The notes: generated by a model from the letters alone, not told the origin. 45,023 nt of DNA from Alcanivorax sp. (GCA_022565695.1 JAIUME010000016.1:1-45023); one strand, 5' to 3'. Numbered from the stretch's first letter, positions 1 to 8,298 are shown. Program-made: numbers and translations.

Positions 1-87
1 TCACTCATCACTCATCACTCATCACTCATCACTCATCACTCATCACTCATCACTCATCACTCATCACTCATCACTCATCACTCATCA
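1..87. repeat. Heptamer tandem array (TCACTCA)n
   Basis: The 7-bp unit TCACTCA is repeated 12 times without a mismatch, followed by TCA, and may continue beyond the window edge. A 7-bp unit returns to frame every 21 bp; all three plus-strand frames stay open through it, whereas the minus strand reads through TGA stops. The array lies just beyond the 3' end of a small AT-rich gene. There are no spacers, so it is not a CRISPR array. Perfect identity suggests recent slippage or expansion. Confidence 0.95.
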
Positions 88-133
88 AATATTACACATG
101 AGTCATTTTCTTATTTTGCGTACGCCTTGAGCT

Positions 134-319
134 TCAACCATCCTTAAAATGGTCTTTTAATATAAGAAAAAAGGCAACGCCAAGCATCAGCAAGAACACA
201 ATCCCTGAAATGACGATACAACTCATATCTACCTCTCTGTACAGGGCAGCCCTCCTGAAAAAGTAGAAGAATACAACCATCGACAAGAATAAAAAGAAAG
301 CAAAGAAATTCCTAAACAT
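134..319 (-). CDS. Small two-helix membrane protein, unrecognised
   Basis: This encodes a 61-residue hydrophobic protein that I do not recognise. Two membrane segments are visible: a Phe-rich helix at about residues 4-21, then a short basic loop (RRAALYRE) and a second helix at about 34-55, ending in a charged tail (KDHFKDG). I chose the ATG at 319 over the one at 340 because GAGGA lies nine bases upstream of it. The gene is AT-rich compared with the rest of the window, in keeping with the accessory Rhs region it belongs to. It is on the same strand as the Rhs pair but separated from it by a strong hairpin, so it is probably transcribed separately or weakly. A link to toxin immunity or to membrane insertion of the Rhs product would be speculation. 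It may instead be an orphan small protein. Confidence 0.5.
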   Translation of the reverse strand: MFRNFFAFFLFLSMVVFFYFFRRAALYREVDMSCIVISGIVFLLMLGVAFFLILKDHFKDG

Positions 320-346
320 TAGTACTTTTCCTCGTCGCATTTCTTA

Positions 347-469
347 ATGCACTTACCAACGTCGAACCAGCTATCCACACCTGGCCACAACCCCAGTGTT
401 ATCAGTGGCTTAAATCGGGCGATGGAGGGCCGTCTGGTGTTGATCGCGGCTGGTGACAAGGCGGACTAA
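347..469 (+). pseudogene. Possible C-terminal remnant of a lost gene
   Basis: A 40-codon open frame runs on the plus strand and ends in TAA immediately before the hairpin at 472-507. Its last 20 codons (ending LVLIAAGDKAD) have a GC-rich third position like the window's core genes and unlike the AT-rich genes flanking it. That pattern, and a strong hairpin placed just after the stop, suggests the 3' end of a former host gene cut by insertion of the Rhs region. I cannot name the gene, and the stretch may be chance. Confidence 0.2.
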
Positions 470-471
470 AG

Positions 472-507
472 CACAAAGCCAAGCCGGGTTACCGGCTGGG
501 CTTTGTG
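472..507. terminator. Strong hairpin between Rhs module and small gene
   Basis: CACAAAGCC (472-480) pairs with GGCTTTGTG (499-507), and AGCCGG (482-487) pairs with CCGGCT (492-497) around a GTTA loop, giving 15 pairs with one mismatch (481/498). It lies 8 bp beyond the stop of the candidate immunity gene on the minus strand. No long T run follows on either strand, so termination efficiency is uncertain. It may act in both directions. Confidence 0.6.
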
Positions 508-514
508 GCTTTGC

Positions 515-820
515 TCATTCTTCAAAATACGGTTCTCCTGTAACCCAAAAAAAATCGTACTTGTCGCTCAGCCTTTCTAAAAATGGCTCAATATTGGCAG
601 CCAAATGTACTGCCTGCAAAGAGTCCATGCCATACAAATCAAACGCGGGTTCATCCAGACCCTCAACCTCTACACGACAGCCTGACACCACACCGTCAAC
701 GGGAAATGAAACCGTACCTTGATCCACTATGAATGGCTCACTAATCCTGACTACCATCTCCTTGGTAACCTGAGACCCTTTTTTTGAAAAAAGAAGTTTT
801 CTATTAGCTATGTACTTCAT
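515..820 (-). CDS. Candidate Rhs-associated immunity protein (DUF6968-like)
   Basis: This encodes a 101-residue soluble, acidic protein with no signal peptide. The start is the ATG at 820, which has an upstream GAGG (about 7 bp away) inside the 17-bp gap after the Rhs stop codon. An upstream in-frame codon at 862 would overlap the Rhs gene and has no better site. Its layout is an N-terminal strand segment with IANRKL, a middle region with VDGVVSGCRVEVEG, then GMDSLQAVHLAANIEPFL, and it resembles small proteins I know as DUF6968. That assignment is from memory of the pattern and is tentative. A small gene sitting directly downstream of the variable 3' tip of an Rhs gene, with the same low GC as that tip, is the usual position for a cognate immunity protein. 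The function is therefore inferred from position. Confidence 0.6.
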   Translation of the reverse strand: MKYIANRKLLFSKKGSQVTKEMVVRISEPFIVDQGTVSFPVDGVVSGCRVEVEGLDEPAFDLYGMDSLQAVHLAANIEPFLERLSDKYDFFWVTGEPYFEE

Positions 821-837
821 TGCTTGACCTCGCTGGG

Positions 838-3800
838 TTACCGCCTTTTTTCTTGGTAGCACTGATCTCTGGATTTTCTTGCTGCCTCAAAACATTTAAA
901 TTGCTTTCTTCCCGTCAATCCAGCACAAGTCTGAAGAATGCTTTGATAAAGCGCCTCACAGCTGGCATCTTCTGCGTCGTCGCATTCCTCAGACGCATAG
1001 CCTCTCAACATATCTGGATGAAGCGGAATTCCACCGGCAGCTTTACAATTCTGCTGCGCAGATCGGGTTGGCGTTTTGCATGAACACGTTAGGGTTGTGT
1101 CACCCCAAGTGCATGCAGATAAACCAAACGGATCAATATATTTAACGGGGTTCTGCAAGGCATATCCGTAAGTGTTAATTCCGCCCTCAAGTCCAATGGG
1201 ATCCGATTGGATATACCTGCCCAGCGCCGGATCATAATCCCGGAAGTAGTTGTAATGTAACCCCGTCTCTTGGTCGAAGTACTGGCCCGGAAAGCGCGAA
1301 AACAGGCTGATACTGCTAGCGGGATCGACACTGACCCGACCAAAGGGCTCATAGTCCGCCATCCAGACCACCGCCTGATTCTGGTCCGTGGCCACCTGCG
1401 GCGTACCCAGATGGTCGTTGTGCAAATAGTACACAGTCCCGTTGAGTATGACCGCGACTTTCAGGCTGTCCCAATAGACATATTCGCGCAGAGTACTGCC
1501 GGTATCATCGGTCACGGCCAGCAACTGCCCGGCTTCGTCGTAGTGGTAGTGCTCCTGGTTGCCACCAGCCAGGATCTTGCGGACCCGCTGACCCAGGGCA
1601 TTGTAGTGATAGTCGGCGGCCTGGGCCTGATCAACACTGACGGCGGACATGCGATTGGCAGCGTTATAGTCGTAGTCCTGACGTGTGCCATCGGTGGACT
1701 CGGTAGCAACGCGGTTACCGGCAGGGTCGTACTGGTAGCTGCGAGTGGTGTCCGGTTGCTGGTCAAGCTCACGCTCGACGGTCAGCAGTCGATGACTGTC
1801 GGAGGCGTAGCTGTAGCTTTCAGCAACCAGCTGCGTGCCGTCGTTGTGCTGCAGGCCCAGGCGGTTACCTACTGAGTCATAGTCGTAGCTCATAAAGCCG
1901 TAAGGGCCGTCGGCATCCATCAGGCGGTTGAGGGCGTCATAGCTGAAGCTCTGGCTTTTCGCGGGCAGCAGGCTGTTTTCGATATCGGTGATATTGCTGA
2001 CCGGGTCGTAGCTGTAGACCCGCTCCAGCACCGGGCTGATGCCGCTGATCTCGATATCGGTCAGGCGATAGTCCAGGTCGTAGGTTTGCTGGTGAATCAG
2101 GCCGTTGCCATAGCTGTAGTGCGTGGCGGGACCAAAAGGCAGATATTGAGCGCCACTGATCAGCGTCTTGGGGGCCTGCCCGGAGGCCTGGGTTGATATC
2201 GTCTCAATACGTCCTTGCGCGTCCCGGCTATAACTCAGGGTGCGGCCTGAGGGGTAGGTCACCCCGGTCAACTGGCCGGCGGCATCGTAGTCGTAATGAA
2301 TCTGCACCGTTTGCCCGGCCAGGACAACCGTTTTGCGGGTGACCTGGCCCAAGGCGTTGTAACGGTATGCCGTGCTGCCACTGGCATCCTGAATACCGGT
2401 CAAGCGGCCAATGCCCGGATTGTCATCGTTGTTGTCGTCGTAGCTATAGGTGATGTTTTCTGCCGGGGCCGCCGGGTATTGGATGTGCGTCAGGCGGTTG
2501 AGGGCATCGTACTGGTAGTCAGTTACTACGCCCCGGCTGTCAGTGGTGCGAGTGCGATTACCCGCCGCATCATAGTCATGGCTGGTGGTGCCGGTGTCGG
2601 GGCTGATTTGCGTGATCAGATCGCCGAACGCGTTGTAGCTGTAGGCTGTCGTGAGACCCGCCGGGTCCGTGACGGCGGTAAGATCACCTTGCGCATTGTA
2701 GTCGTAGACGATGGTGCTCTGGTCCGGCGCCACCTGTTGACGTAAACGACCCAGGGGGTCAAGCAAGGAATCGGTGGTGCGCGACAGGGCGTCGGTCTGT
2801 TCAATGGGCCGCCCCAGGGCGTCATAAAGGTAGCCGTCGGCATCACCACTGGCCCGGATGATCTGGGTCAACTGGCCCAGGTTGTTGTGGACCTGGGCCA
2901 GGGAATACCGCAGCACTCCACTGGCGTCTCGCATCTCGGTGGCGGTTTGGTTACCCATAAAATCGAGGGTGTAGTCGATCCGGTTACCCTCAGCATCCTG
3001 AATCGCGATCAGGCGGTGTGCATTGTCGTAGGTGTAATCCAGGGTCGCGCCGATGGGGCTGGTGACGCGAGCCAGCGAGCCAGTGGGCAGGTATTCATAG
3101 GTGGTAGTGGCGCCAGCGGTAGTGCTGGCGGTCACCCAGCCCCGAGGGTGGTAGCTGAAGGTGGTCTCCACGCCGTTGGGGTCGGTCATGGCCAGCAGGT
3201 TCCCGTGGGCGTCGTAATCGGTCAGCAGGGTCTGGTGGCCCAGGGCGTTAGTGACACTCGCCAGATTGCCCTGTGCGTCGTAGCTATATTGAGTGACATC
3301 GTTGACATCGGTGCGCGGGCCGCTCTCCGTCAACACCTGGCCCTGACTGTTGTAAGTATAGCTGGTGACCCGCTCATCATTGGTCTGCTTGTCCCGTACC
3401 CGCACCGACGTGCGGTTGCCCTGATTGTCGTAGGTGTAGGTGGTGCGTCGATGGGGCTCCTCCACGGTCAGTGGCAGGCGACGGGTGCTGGACGAATCCC
3501 AGGTGGTCGTGACCGTGTATTCCTCCGGCGTCCCCCAAGCCTGGGTGCGGCTGGTCTGTTGGCCACGATGGTTATGGGTGTAACGGGTTACGGTGCCGTC
3601 CGGTGCCACTTTTTCTTCCAGATAGCCGTATTGGTCGTACTGGTAGTGAGTGTCGCCCTGAATGCAGTCTGGACAGGGCTGAGGGGATTCACTCAGGGGT
3701 TTGTAGCTGCCATTCAGAACCGCGAAGGTGTAGTCCACCTCGGCATAATCCTGATCGGTGCGGTAGGTGCGTACCGTGCGGCTGACGGGCTCATCGGGCT

Positions 3801-5346
3801 CGTCGTCGTGGTAGACCACTTCTACCCGGCCCGCTCCACCAGCACGCTGCGAGAGCGTGGCCCGCTTCTCGTCGTCGTAGTGCCACTGGGCATGAATAGC
3901 GCCCAGCTCGTCACGCACCTGACTCAGGCGTTTCTCACCATCATCGAAGACCTGGTAACTGTATTCCCGGTAGGGATTGTCCTCCCCGGGAACGTCATGC
4001 GGGAAAACAATCCGTTCAAGGTAACCGTCATCGTCGTACAAGTAGCTATAAACGTTACCCTCAGGATCGGTAAGCTGTTCTGGCAGGAGGTGGCCCTCCG
4101 GGCCGAACTCAGTGTACTGGGTCTGCAAGCTGCGGCCCGTTTGATCTGTTTGCACCACCAGACCGGGCTCGGGCCGGGTGTAGGTCACCGTGCGGCCATC
4201 GGGATAGGTTTTGCTGATAAAACGATCACTGGTATCAAAGCGGTAAACCACGCCCGAGGCGCTGGTGTAGAGCGTCTCACCTCCGGAGGTGCTCAACGAG
4301 CCGTTCGCTGCGCGATGGGCGTTGTTCGCGACAAACAGCAGGGTATTACCTCTGCCATCCAGCAAGGCAGTGATGTTGCTCTCGTAGCGAATCAACCGTG
4401 GTTCGTCAGTATACCAACCCAAGGCAGCCTCGCCCGGCCGACGAATTTCCGTAATTTGCACATTGGAAGGAACAGGTTGCGTATAAACTTTCCGGGAACC
4501 AAGCCGGTTGAGGGCATCTTCCCCTGCACGGTAAGTCAGGCTGGCGCCAAGCAACCCGTTCGGGGACTGGTATACAACTTCAGTTTGCTTTTTCTGGCCG
4601 CTGGCACAACTGATAGGGTTACCGACCCACGGCGAGCCTGCACTGCCACCGTCGCATTCGTCCCCCTCAGTGATACGCCCGCAGCGCAAGCCCTGATTGT
4701 TATGGTTGGACAGCTCCAGAAGCGCGCCGCTTTTAGAATCTCTGACAACGCTACCATTCCATGTGACATTACGCGCGACACACTGGCCGTTTTGAAGGTC
4801 CTCTTCGCATTCACATTCAGGTTCCTCCTCATCGATACAATAAGGCTTCCTGTCGACCACAAAAAATCTATTCTCAGGTGCACAAGTAGTATTGTGGATT
4901 ACTACAATTCCTTGATGAGAAGTTACATCCGAGCCGGATTCGTTTCTGCGAGTCCACGTAAACCTGAAATTTACGAGATAGTGGCCTGGAATGTCGTAAT
5001 ACCCTCCCCATCCGATGGGCTCTGCCCTGCTGGTATCCATGCTGACGTGGATGTCCGATACTGTGTATGCCATGGATGCACACAAATCCATCAGATCACT
5101 GCTGGAAGTGGACCAGGCACCCAGACAGGGCTCCGTACACCCTTCACCAAAATTATCAACGCATTTCATACGATGCGGATAAACATTCGTACCGGCAGCA
5201 TGCACCCAGTAGTAGGTAACTAATGGCTCGTCCCCCTCCGATGCCTGCAAATTTGACACGGCAACGTTTGCAATCAGGAGAAGAAGAAAAGCAAAGAGGA
5301 AGTTGCACTGCCTGCGAAACAATATGGATGAGCTGGAAATTATCAT
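838..5346 (-). CDS. Sec-exported Rhs/YD-repeat protein with Cys-rich C-terminal tip
   Basis: This is a 1502-residue YD-repeat (Rhs) protein, probably a polymorphic toxin or surface protein. I start it at ATG 5346, preceded by AGGGA, because it then opens with a signal peptide: FRRQ, a hydrophobic stretch at about 16-31 and a likely cut near residue 35 (LQA). A TTG at 5391 would bury this signal. Residues 36-260 form a Cys-rich domain I do not recognise. About 350-1330 carry many YD repeats of the type YDxxGxLxxxT. The Rhs core follows, with RYIQSDPIGLEGGINTYGY and the boundary motif DPFGL. The last 93 residues (nucleotides 838-1119) are a variable tip with nine cysteines and no nuclease motif I can see. 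There is no PAAR or VgrG element, so export by Sec rather than a type VI system is likely. Promoter candidates lie about 50 bp upstream. Confidence 0.9.
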   Translation of the reverse strand: MIISSSSILFRRQCNFLFAFLLLLIANVAVSNLQASEGDEPLVTYYWVHAAGTNVYPHRMKCVDNFGEGCTEPCLGAWSTSSSDLMDLCASMAYTVSDIHVSMDTSRAEPIGWGGYYDIPGHYLVNFRFTWTRRNESGSDVTSHQGIVVIHNTTCAPENRFFVVDRKPYCIDEEEPECECEEDLQNGQCVARNVTWNGSVVRDSKSGALLELSNHNNQGLRCGRITEGDECDGGSAGSPWVGNPISCASGQKKQTEVVYQSPNGLLGASLTYRAGEDALNRLGSRKVYTQPVPSNVQITEIRRPGEAALGWYTDEPRLIRYESNITALLDGRGNTLLFVANNAHRAANGSLSTSGGETLYTSASGVVYRFDTSDRFISKTYPDGRTVTYTRPEPGLVVQTDQTGRSLQTQYTEFGPEGHLLPEQLTDPEGNVYSYLYDDDGYLERIVFPHDVPGEDNPYREYSYQVFDDGEKRLSQVRDELGAIHAQWHYDDEKRATLSQRAGGAGRVEVVYHDDEPDEPVSRTVRTYRTDQDYAEVDYTFAVLNGSYKPLSESPQPCPDCIQGDTHYQYDQYGYLEEKVAPDGTVTRYTHNHRGQQTSRTQAWGTPEEYTVTTTWDSSSTRRLPLTVEEPHRRTTYTYDNQGNRTSVRVRDKQTNDERVTSYTYNSQGQVLTESGPRTDVNDVTQYSYDAQGNLASVTNALGHQTLLTDYDAHGNLLAMTDPNGVETTFSYHPRGWVTASTTAGATTTYEYLPTGSLARVTSPIGATLDYTYDNAHRLIAIQDAEGNRIDYTLDFMGNQTATEMRDASGVLRYSLAQVHNNLGQLTQIIRASGDADGYLYDALGRPIEQTDALSRTTDSLLDPLGRLRQQVAPDQSTIVYDYNAQGDLTAVTDPAGLTTAYSYNAFGDLITQISPDTGTTSHDYDAAGNRTRTTDSRGVVTDYQYDALNRLTHIQYPAAPAENITYSYDDNNDDNPGIGRLTGIQDASGSTAYRYNALGQVTRKTVVLAGQTVQIHYDYDAAGQLTGVTYPSGRTLSYSRDAQGRIETISTQASGQAPKTLISGAQYLPFGPATHYSYGNGLIHQQTYDLDYRLTDIEISGISPVLERVYSYDPVSNITDIENSLLPAKSQSFSYDALNRLMDADGPYGFMSYDYDSVGNRLGLQHNDGTQLVAESYSYASDSHRLLTVERELDQQPDTTRSYQYDPAGNRVATESTDGTRQDYDYNAANRMSAVSVDQAQAADYHYNALGQRVRKILAGGNQEHYHYDEAGQLLAVTDDTGSTLREYVYWDSLKVAVILNGTVYYLHNDHLGTPQVATDQNQAVVWMADYEPFGRVSVDPASSISLFSRFPGQYFDQETGLHYNYFRDYDPALGRYIQSDPIGLEGGINTYGYALQNPVKYIDPFGLSACTWGDTTLTCSCKTPTRSAQQNCKAAGGIPLHPDMLRGYASEECDDAEDASCEALYQSILQTCAGLTGRKQFKCFEAARKSRDQCYQEKRR

Positions 5347-5395
5347 AACGTCCCTGTTCAGGTTATTAATGGCAAGGCTTCCGGCCTGCAACTTA

Positions 5396-5424
5396 AATAC
5401 AGACCCAAATCAACAATTAATCAA
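5396..5424 (-). promoter_or_regulatory. Candidate promoter of the Rhs gene
   Basis: On the minus strand TTGATT (5419-5424) is separated by 17 bp from TGTATT (5396-5401), within an AT-rich stretch upstream of the Rhs start at 5346. The match to a sigma-70 promoter is moderate, and AT-rich DNA yields such matches by chance. Confidence 0.3.
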
Positions 5425-5535
5425 TAGATTAATCGCATCAAGATGGCGCTGTTCAGCTGTGCGGTGCGAAGGAGTAAATCCGGTTTCTCCTTGCGAATTA
5501 ATGCCGCCCCTTAGAGCCAACCAGAAATCAGCATC

Positions 5536-5553
5536 TTCCAAATCTATTTGGAA
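5536..5553. repeat. 18-bp palindrome upstream of the Rhs gene
   Basis: TTCCAAAT and ATTTGGAA are perfect 8-bp inverted arms around CT. The low GC makes it a poor terminator. Its symmetry and location suggest a binding site for a dimeric regulator, but no regulator gene is adjacent. Confidence 0.35.
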
Positions 5554-5723
5554 ATTTTATATAAATCAGACATTTGGCATATTTAATTATTAATTTTTAC
5601 TGCTGTCGTCCAAAAGCATAACACCAAGAACTGATCCTGCCCATTATCCCCGACCCTGCAGCTGTCGTAACAGGATGCCAATATTGATTATGCGCTGCAA
5701 GCTGGAGATCAACTGCACCCGCG

Positions 5724-6896
5724 TCATTCGCCACGCAATCGCGCCAACGTGTCCGCAATATGAGAAAGCGCGTGCTCAATATCCGCACTCGAGGTATAGC
5801 GCCCGACAGAGAAGCGCAGTGACGCGTGGGCCAGGGCATCGCTGATGCCCATGGCCCGGAGCACGTAGGACGGCTCCAGCGAGGCTGACGTGCAAGCGGA
5901 GCCGGTGGAGACGGCGATATCCGACAGGGCGGTCAACAGCAGCTCACCGTCCAGCCCTTCGAACGCCACATTCAGATGCCCGGGCAAGCGGGCATCCGGG
6001 TGGCCATTCAGGTGTACGCCACCGATTGCCTGCAATCCGGCCCACAGGCGGTCACGCAATGTCTGTATCCGGGCGTTGTCGCTGTCCATGCTGGTGGCCG
6101 CCAGGGCGCAGGCCGCGCCGAAACCGGCCAGCTGATGGGTGGCCAGGGTGCCGGAGCGCATCCCCCGCTCGTGGCCGCCACCGTGAATCTGTGCTTCCAG
6201 CACCACACCCGGCGCTCGGCGCACATACAGGGCACCCACACCCTTGGGGCCATACAGCTTGTGAGCGGAGAAGGACATCAGGTCGACAGGCAGCTGCGAC
6301 AGATCAATGGGCAGCTTGCCTAAGGTCTGGGCGGCATCGACATGCACCAGAATGCCTTCGCCCCGGGGGCGGTCGGCGCTCACATCGCGACAGACCTGGC
6401 CCAGCGCGGCGATATCGTGGATGACCCCCGTCTCGTTATTGGCGTGCATGCACGACACCAGGATGGTGTCTTCTCGCAGGGCGTCACGCAGCGTGGCCGC
6501 GTCAAGCCGGCCGTCTGCCGACGGCGCCAGTAGCGTGACCTCGAACCCCTGGCGCGACAGCCAGGTGAGGGTGTCCAGCACCGCCTTGTGCTCCGTCGCC
6601 ACCGACACGATATGCCGTCCGAACTTGCTGCGTGCCTGCGCCGCGCCTTTCAAGGCCAGGTTATTGGCCTCGGTGGCGCCGCTGGTCCAGACGATTTCAC
6701 GGGGGTCGGCATGAATCAGATCAGCGACCTGGCGCCGCGCCGTCTCGACGGCGTCCTCGGCCTGCCAGCCGTACATGTGGGAGCGGGATGCGGGATTGGC
6801 GAACAGGCCCTCCTGGCCCAGACAGCCGACCATGACCTCAATCACAGCCGGGTCCACCGGGGTGGTGGCGGCATAATCCAGATAGACAGGTTTCAT
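5724..6896 (-). CDS. iscS: Cysteine desulfurase IscS
   Basis: This is a PLP-dependent cysteine desulfurase of 390 residues, which removes sulfur from cysteine for Fe-S cluster and tRNA thiolation pathways. PLP-binding Lys213 lies in [12 protein letters not shown] and the catalytic Cys335 in [14 protein letters not shown], the IscS (group I) form of the loop. The start is ATG 6896, giving [16 protein letters not shown], which aligns with the start of known IscS proteins. A TTG at 6911 is an alternative. It is 26 bp downstream of iscR and probably co-transcribed with it. Oddly, the usual iscU-iscA-hscB-hscA-fdx genes do not follow; an Rhs gene does. The enzyme looks intact, so the scaffold protein must be encoded elsewhere or be replaced by SUF components. 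Confidence 0.93.
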   Translation of the reverse strand: MKPVYLDYAATTPVDPAVIEVMVGCLGQEGLFANPASRSHMYGWQAEDAVETARRQVADLIHADPREIVWTSGATEANNLALKGAAQARSKFGRHIVSVATEHKAVLDTLTWLSRQGFEVTLLAPSADGRLDAATLRDALREDTILVSCMHANNETGVIHDIAALGQVCRDVSADRPRGEGILVHVDAAQTLGKLPIDLSQLPVDLMSFSAHKLYGPKGVGALYVRRAPGVVLEAQIHGGGHERGMRSGTLATHQLAGFGAACALAATSMDSDNARIQTLRDRLWAGLQAIGGVHLNGHPDARLPGHLNVAFEGLDGELLLTALSDIAVSTGSACTSASLEPSYVLRAMGISDALAHASLRFSVGRYTSSADIEHALSHIADTLARLRGE

Positions 6897-6922
6897 GGGG
6901 GCTTCAGTCAATTAATAACTTT

Positions 6923-7405
6923 TCAATTAATAACACTAAGCGGCACCCGCTCCTGCTCATGCTGGCGCTGGCGGCGTTTCTGGCGTTCGGCTACCTGGCG
7001 CACGTCGGCGCGCTCCACCAGATCCCCCAGGGAAATACCGTCGAGGAAATTGTGCAACTGGTCGGACAGATCACACCAGAGATAGTGAGTCAGGCAGGTC
7101 TCGCCATCCTGGCAGTCCCCCAGCCCGGCACAGCGGGTGGCATCCACGGACTCGTCAACGGCATCGATGACGCTGGCGACACTGATGGAGGCACTCTCGG
7201 CACTCAGCTGGTAGCCACCGCCCGGCCCGCGCACGCTGGATACCAGCTTGCGGCGGCGCAGCTTGGCAAACAGCTGCTCCAGATAGGAGATGGAAATGCC
7301 CTGCCGCTCGGATATATCGGCCAGCGACACAGGCCCGCTCCGGGCGTGCAGCGCCAGATCCAGCATGGCCGTGACCGCATAACGGCCCTTGGTAGTGAGT
7401 CGCAT
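6923..7405 (-). CDS. iscR: Fe-S cluster-sensing regulator IscR
   Basis: This is an Rrf2-family repressor of 160 residues. The N-terminal winged helix begins [19 protein letters not shown]. The three cluster-binding cysteines, Cys92, Cys98 and Cys104 (in [15 protein letters not shown]), and His107 fall at the same numbers as in E. coli IscR, so the protein should sense its [2Fe-2S] cluster. ATG 7405 is preceded by TGAGGT eight bases away, while a GTG just upstream is a weaker start. The C-terminus is basic and Arg/Gln-rich. The gene lies between cysE and iscS on the same strand. An IscR-type site overlapping its own promoter (7444-7468) predicts autorepression when clusters are plentiful. Confidence 0.95.
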   Translation of the reverse strand: MRLTTKGRYAVTAMLDLALHARSGPVSLADISERQGISISYLEQLFAKLRRRKLVSSVRGPGGGYQLSAESASISVASVIDAVDESVDATRCAGLGDCQDGETCLTHYLWCDLSDQLHNFLDGISLGDLVERADVRQVAERQKRRQRQHEQERVPLSVIN

Positions 7406-7435
7406 CACCGTACCTCAGACATCATTGATCCAAGG

Positions 7436-7468
7436 AGGTTACTAATCCCGAGTATTTTGGTCAAGTAT
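7436..7468 (-). promoter_or_regulatory. iscR promoter with type 1 IscR operator
   Basis: On the minus strand TTGACC (7459-7464) is 17 bp from TAACCT (7436-7441). The 25-bp block 7444-7468 begins ATACTTGACC and contains ACTCGGG, matching my recollection of the E. coli type 1 IscR consensus at about 21 of 25 positions. The operator overlaps the -35 element, as expected for repression. It also spans the stop codon of cysE (7461-7463), so regulation is embedded in the end of the upstream gene. Confidence 0.75.
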
Positions 7469-8288
7469 TGCGCTCGGCATCGCCTGCAGGCGCCTCCGGG
7501 GCGGGCTCGTGGGCCATGTCCGGCCCGGCATCGGCGCCGTCTACGGCATCGAAGTCGGCGTCATTCAGCTCCGGCAGCTTCTCGTCGCAGCCACGGATGC
7601 CCTGCTCGCGCAGGGCGCCGCACATGCGGTCAATCTTGGTATCCACGGCATGCATGTGATCCAGCAGGCTGCGGATCGCCTGGGCCACCGGGTCCGGCAT
7701 GTCGTTGGTGACCCCGTAGGCGTCAAAGCCGATCTTCTTCGCCATCTCCTCGCGCTGCTTCTCTGCAGGCGATGTGGCCTTGGCAACAATCCGGCCCGGA
7801 ATGCCCACGACGGTCGCCCCGGCGGGCACGTCCTTGGTCACCACCGAGTTGGAACCGATGCGTGCCCCTTTGCCCACCAGAATCGGGCCCAGCACCTTGG
7901 CGCCTGCGCCGACCACCACGCCATCTTCCAGGGTCGGGTGCCGCTTGCCCTTGCTCCAGCTGGTGCCGCCCAGGGTGACGCTGTGGTAGAGGGTGACATC
8001 GTCGCCGACTTCCGCCGTCTCGCCGATCACGACTCCCATGCCATGGTCAATGAAGAAGCGGCGACCGATCCGCGCACCAGGGTGGATCTCGATCCCCGTG
8101 GCCCAACGGCTGAAGGTGGAAATCAGACGCGCCAGCAACTTCATGCCCCGCCGCCAGCACCAGTGCGCCAGGCGATGAAACAGCAGCGCGTGCAGGCCCG
8201 GATAGGTCAGCAGCACTTCCAGGCTGTTGCGGGCAGCCGGGTCACGGTCGAATACCGAGCGAATGTCTTCGCGAATACCCTTGAACAT
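7461..8288 (-). CDS. cysE: Serine O-acetyltransferase CysE
   Basis: This enzyme transfers acetyl from acetyl-CoA to serine, the first step of cysteine synthesis; cysteine is the substrate of the neighbouring IscS. The 275-residue protein has an N-terminal helical region starting [20 protein letters not shown] and then left-handed beta-helix hexapeptides, including the catalytic segment [17 protein letters not shown]. The C-terminal 70 residues after GIPGRIV are acidic and probably flexible, and include two separated cysteines. ATG 8288 follows AAGGAG at good spacing; an upstream in-frame extension to 8366 overlaps trmJ and is not supported. It follows trmJ by 10 bp and precedes iscR, an arrangement known from other proteobacteria. 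Confidence 0.93.
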   Translation of the reverse strand: MFKGIREDIRSVFDRDPAARNSLEVLLTYPGLHALLFHRLAHWCWRRGMKLLARLISTFSRWATGIEIHPGARIGRRFFIDHGMGVVIGETAEVGDDVTLYHSVTLGGTSWSKGKRHPTLEDGVVVGAGAKVLGPILVGKGARIGSNSVVTKDVPAGATVVGIPGRIVAKATSPAEKQREEMAKKIGFDAYGVTNDMPDPVAQAIRSLLDHMHAVDTKIDRMCGALREQGIRGCDEKLPELNDADFDAVDGADAGPDMAHEPAPEAPAGDAERNT

Positions 8289-8298
8289 ACAGGCTCCT

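Larger units (their letters stand above)
5347..5723. other. AT-rich intergenic stretch between iscS and Rhs gene
   Basis: No gene is supported in these 377 bp. The part nearest iscS has ordinary GC, while about 5395-5600 is AT-rich. A perfect inverted repeat, TTCCAAAT-CT-ATTTGGAA (5536-5553), lies some 190 bp upstream of the Rhs start and could be an operator. No iscU sequence and no clear terminator for iscS is visible. The composition break marks the likely edge of an inserted accessory segment. Confidence 0.6.

Noticed and set aside
1-87. CRISPR array
   Set aside because: Units are 7 bp with no spacers and no cas genes nearby; it is a simple tandem repeat.
838-1119. Type VI effector reading of the Rhs protein
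   Set aside because: No PAAR or VgrG gene or domain is present and the protein begins with a signal peptide, so a Sec route fits better.
2887-5223. Long plus-strand open frame (778 codons) opposite the Rhs gene
   Set aside because: It is the reverse of a repetitive, GC-rich YD-repeat gene. The translation is Val/Gly/Ile-rich and lacks domain structure, and the minus-strand frame has clear Rhs motifs.
5597-5839. Possible iscU remnant downstream of iscS
   Set aside because: The frame overlaps the iscS 3' end in another frame and shows none of the IscU cysteine motifs, so no remnant is claimed.
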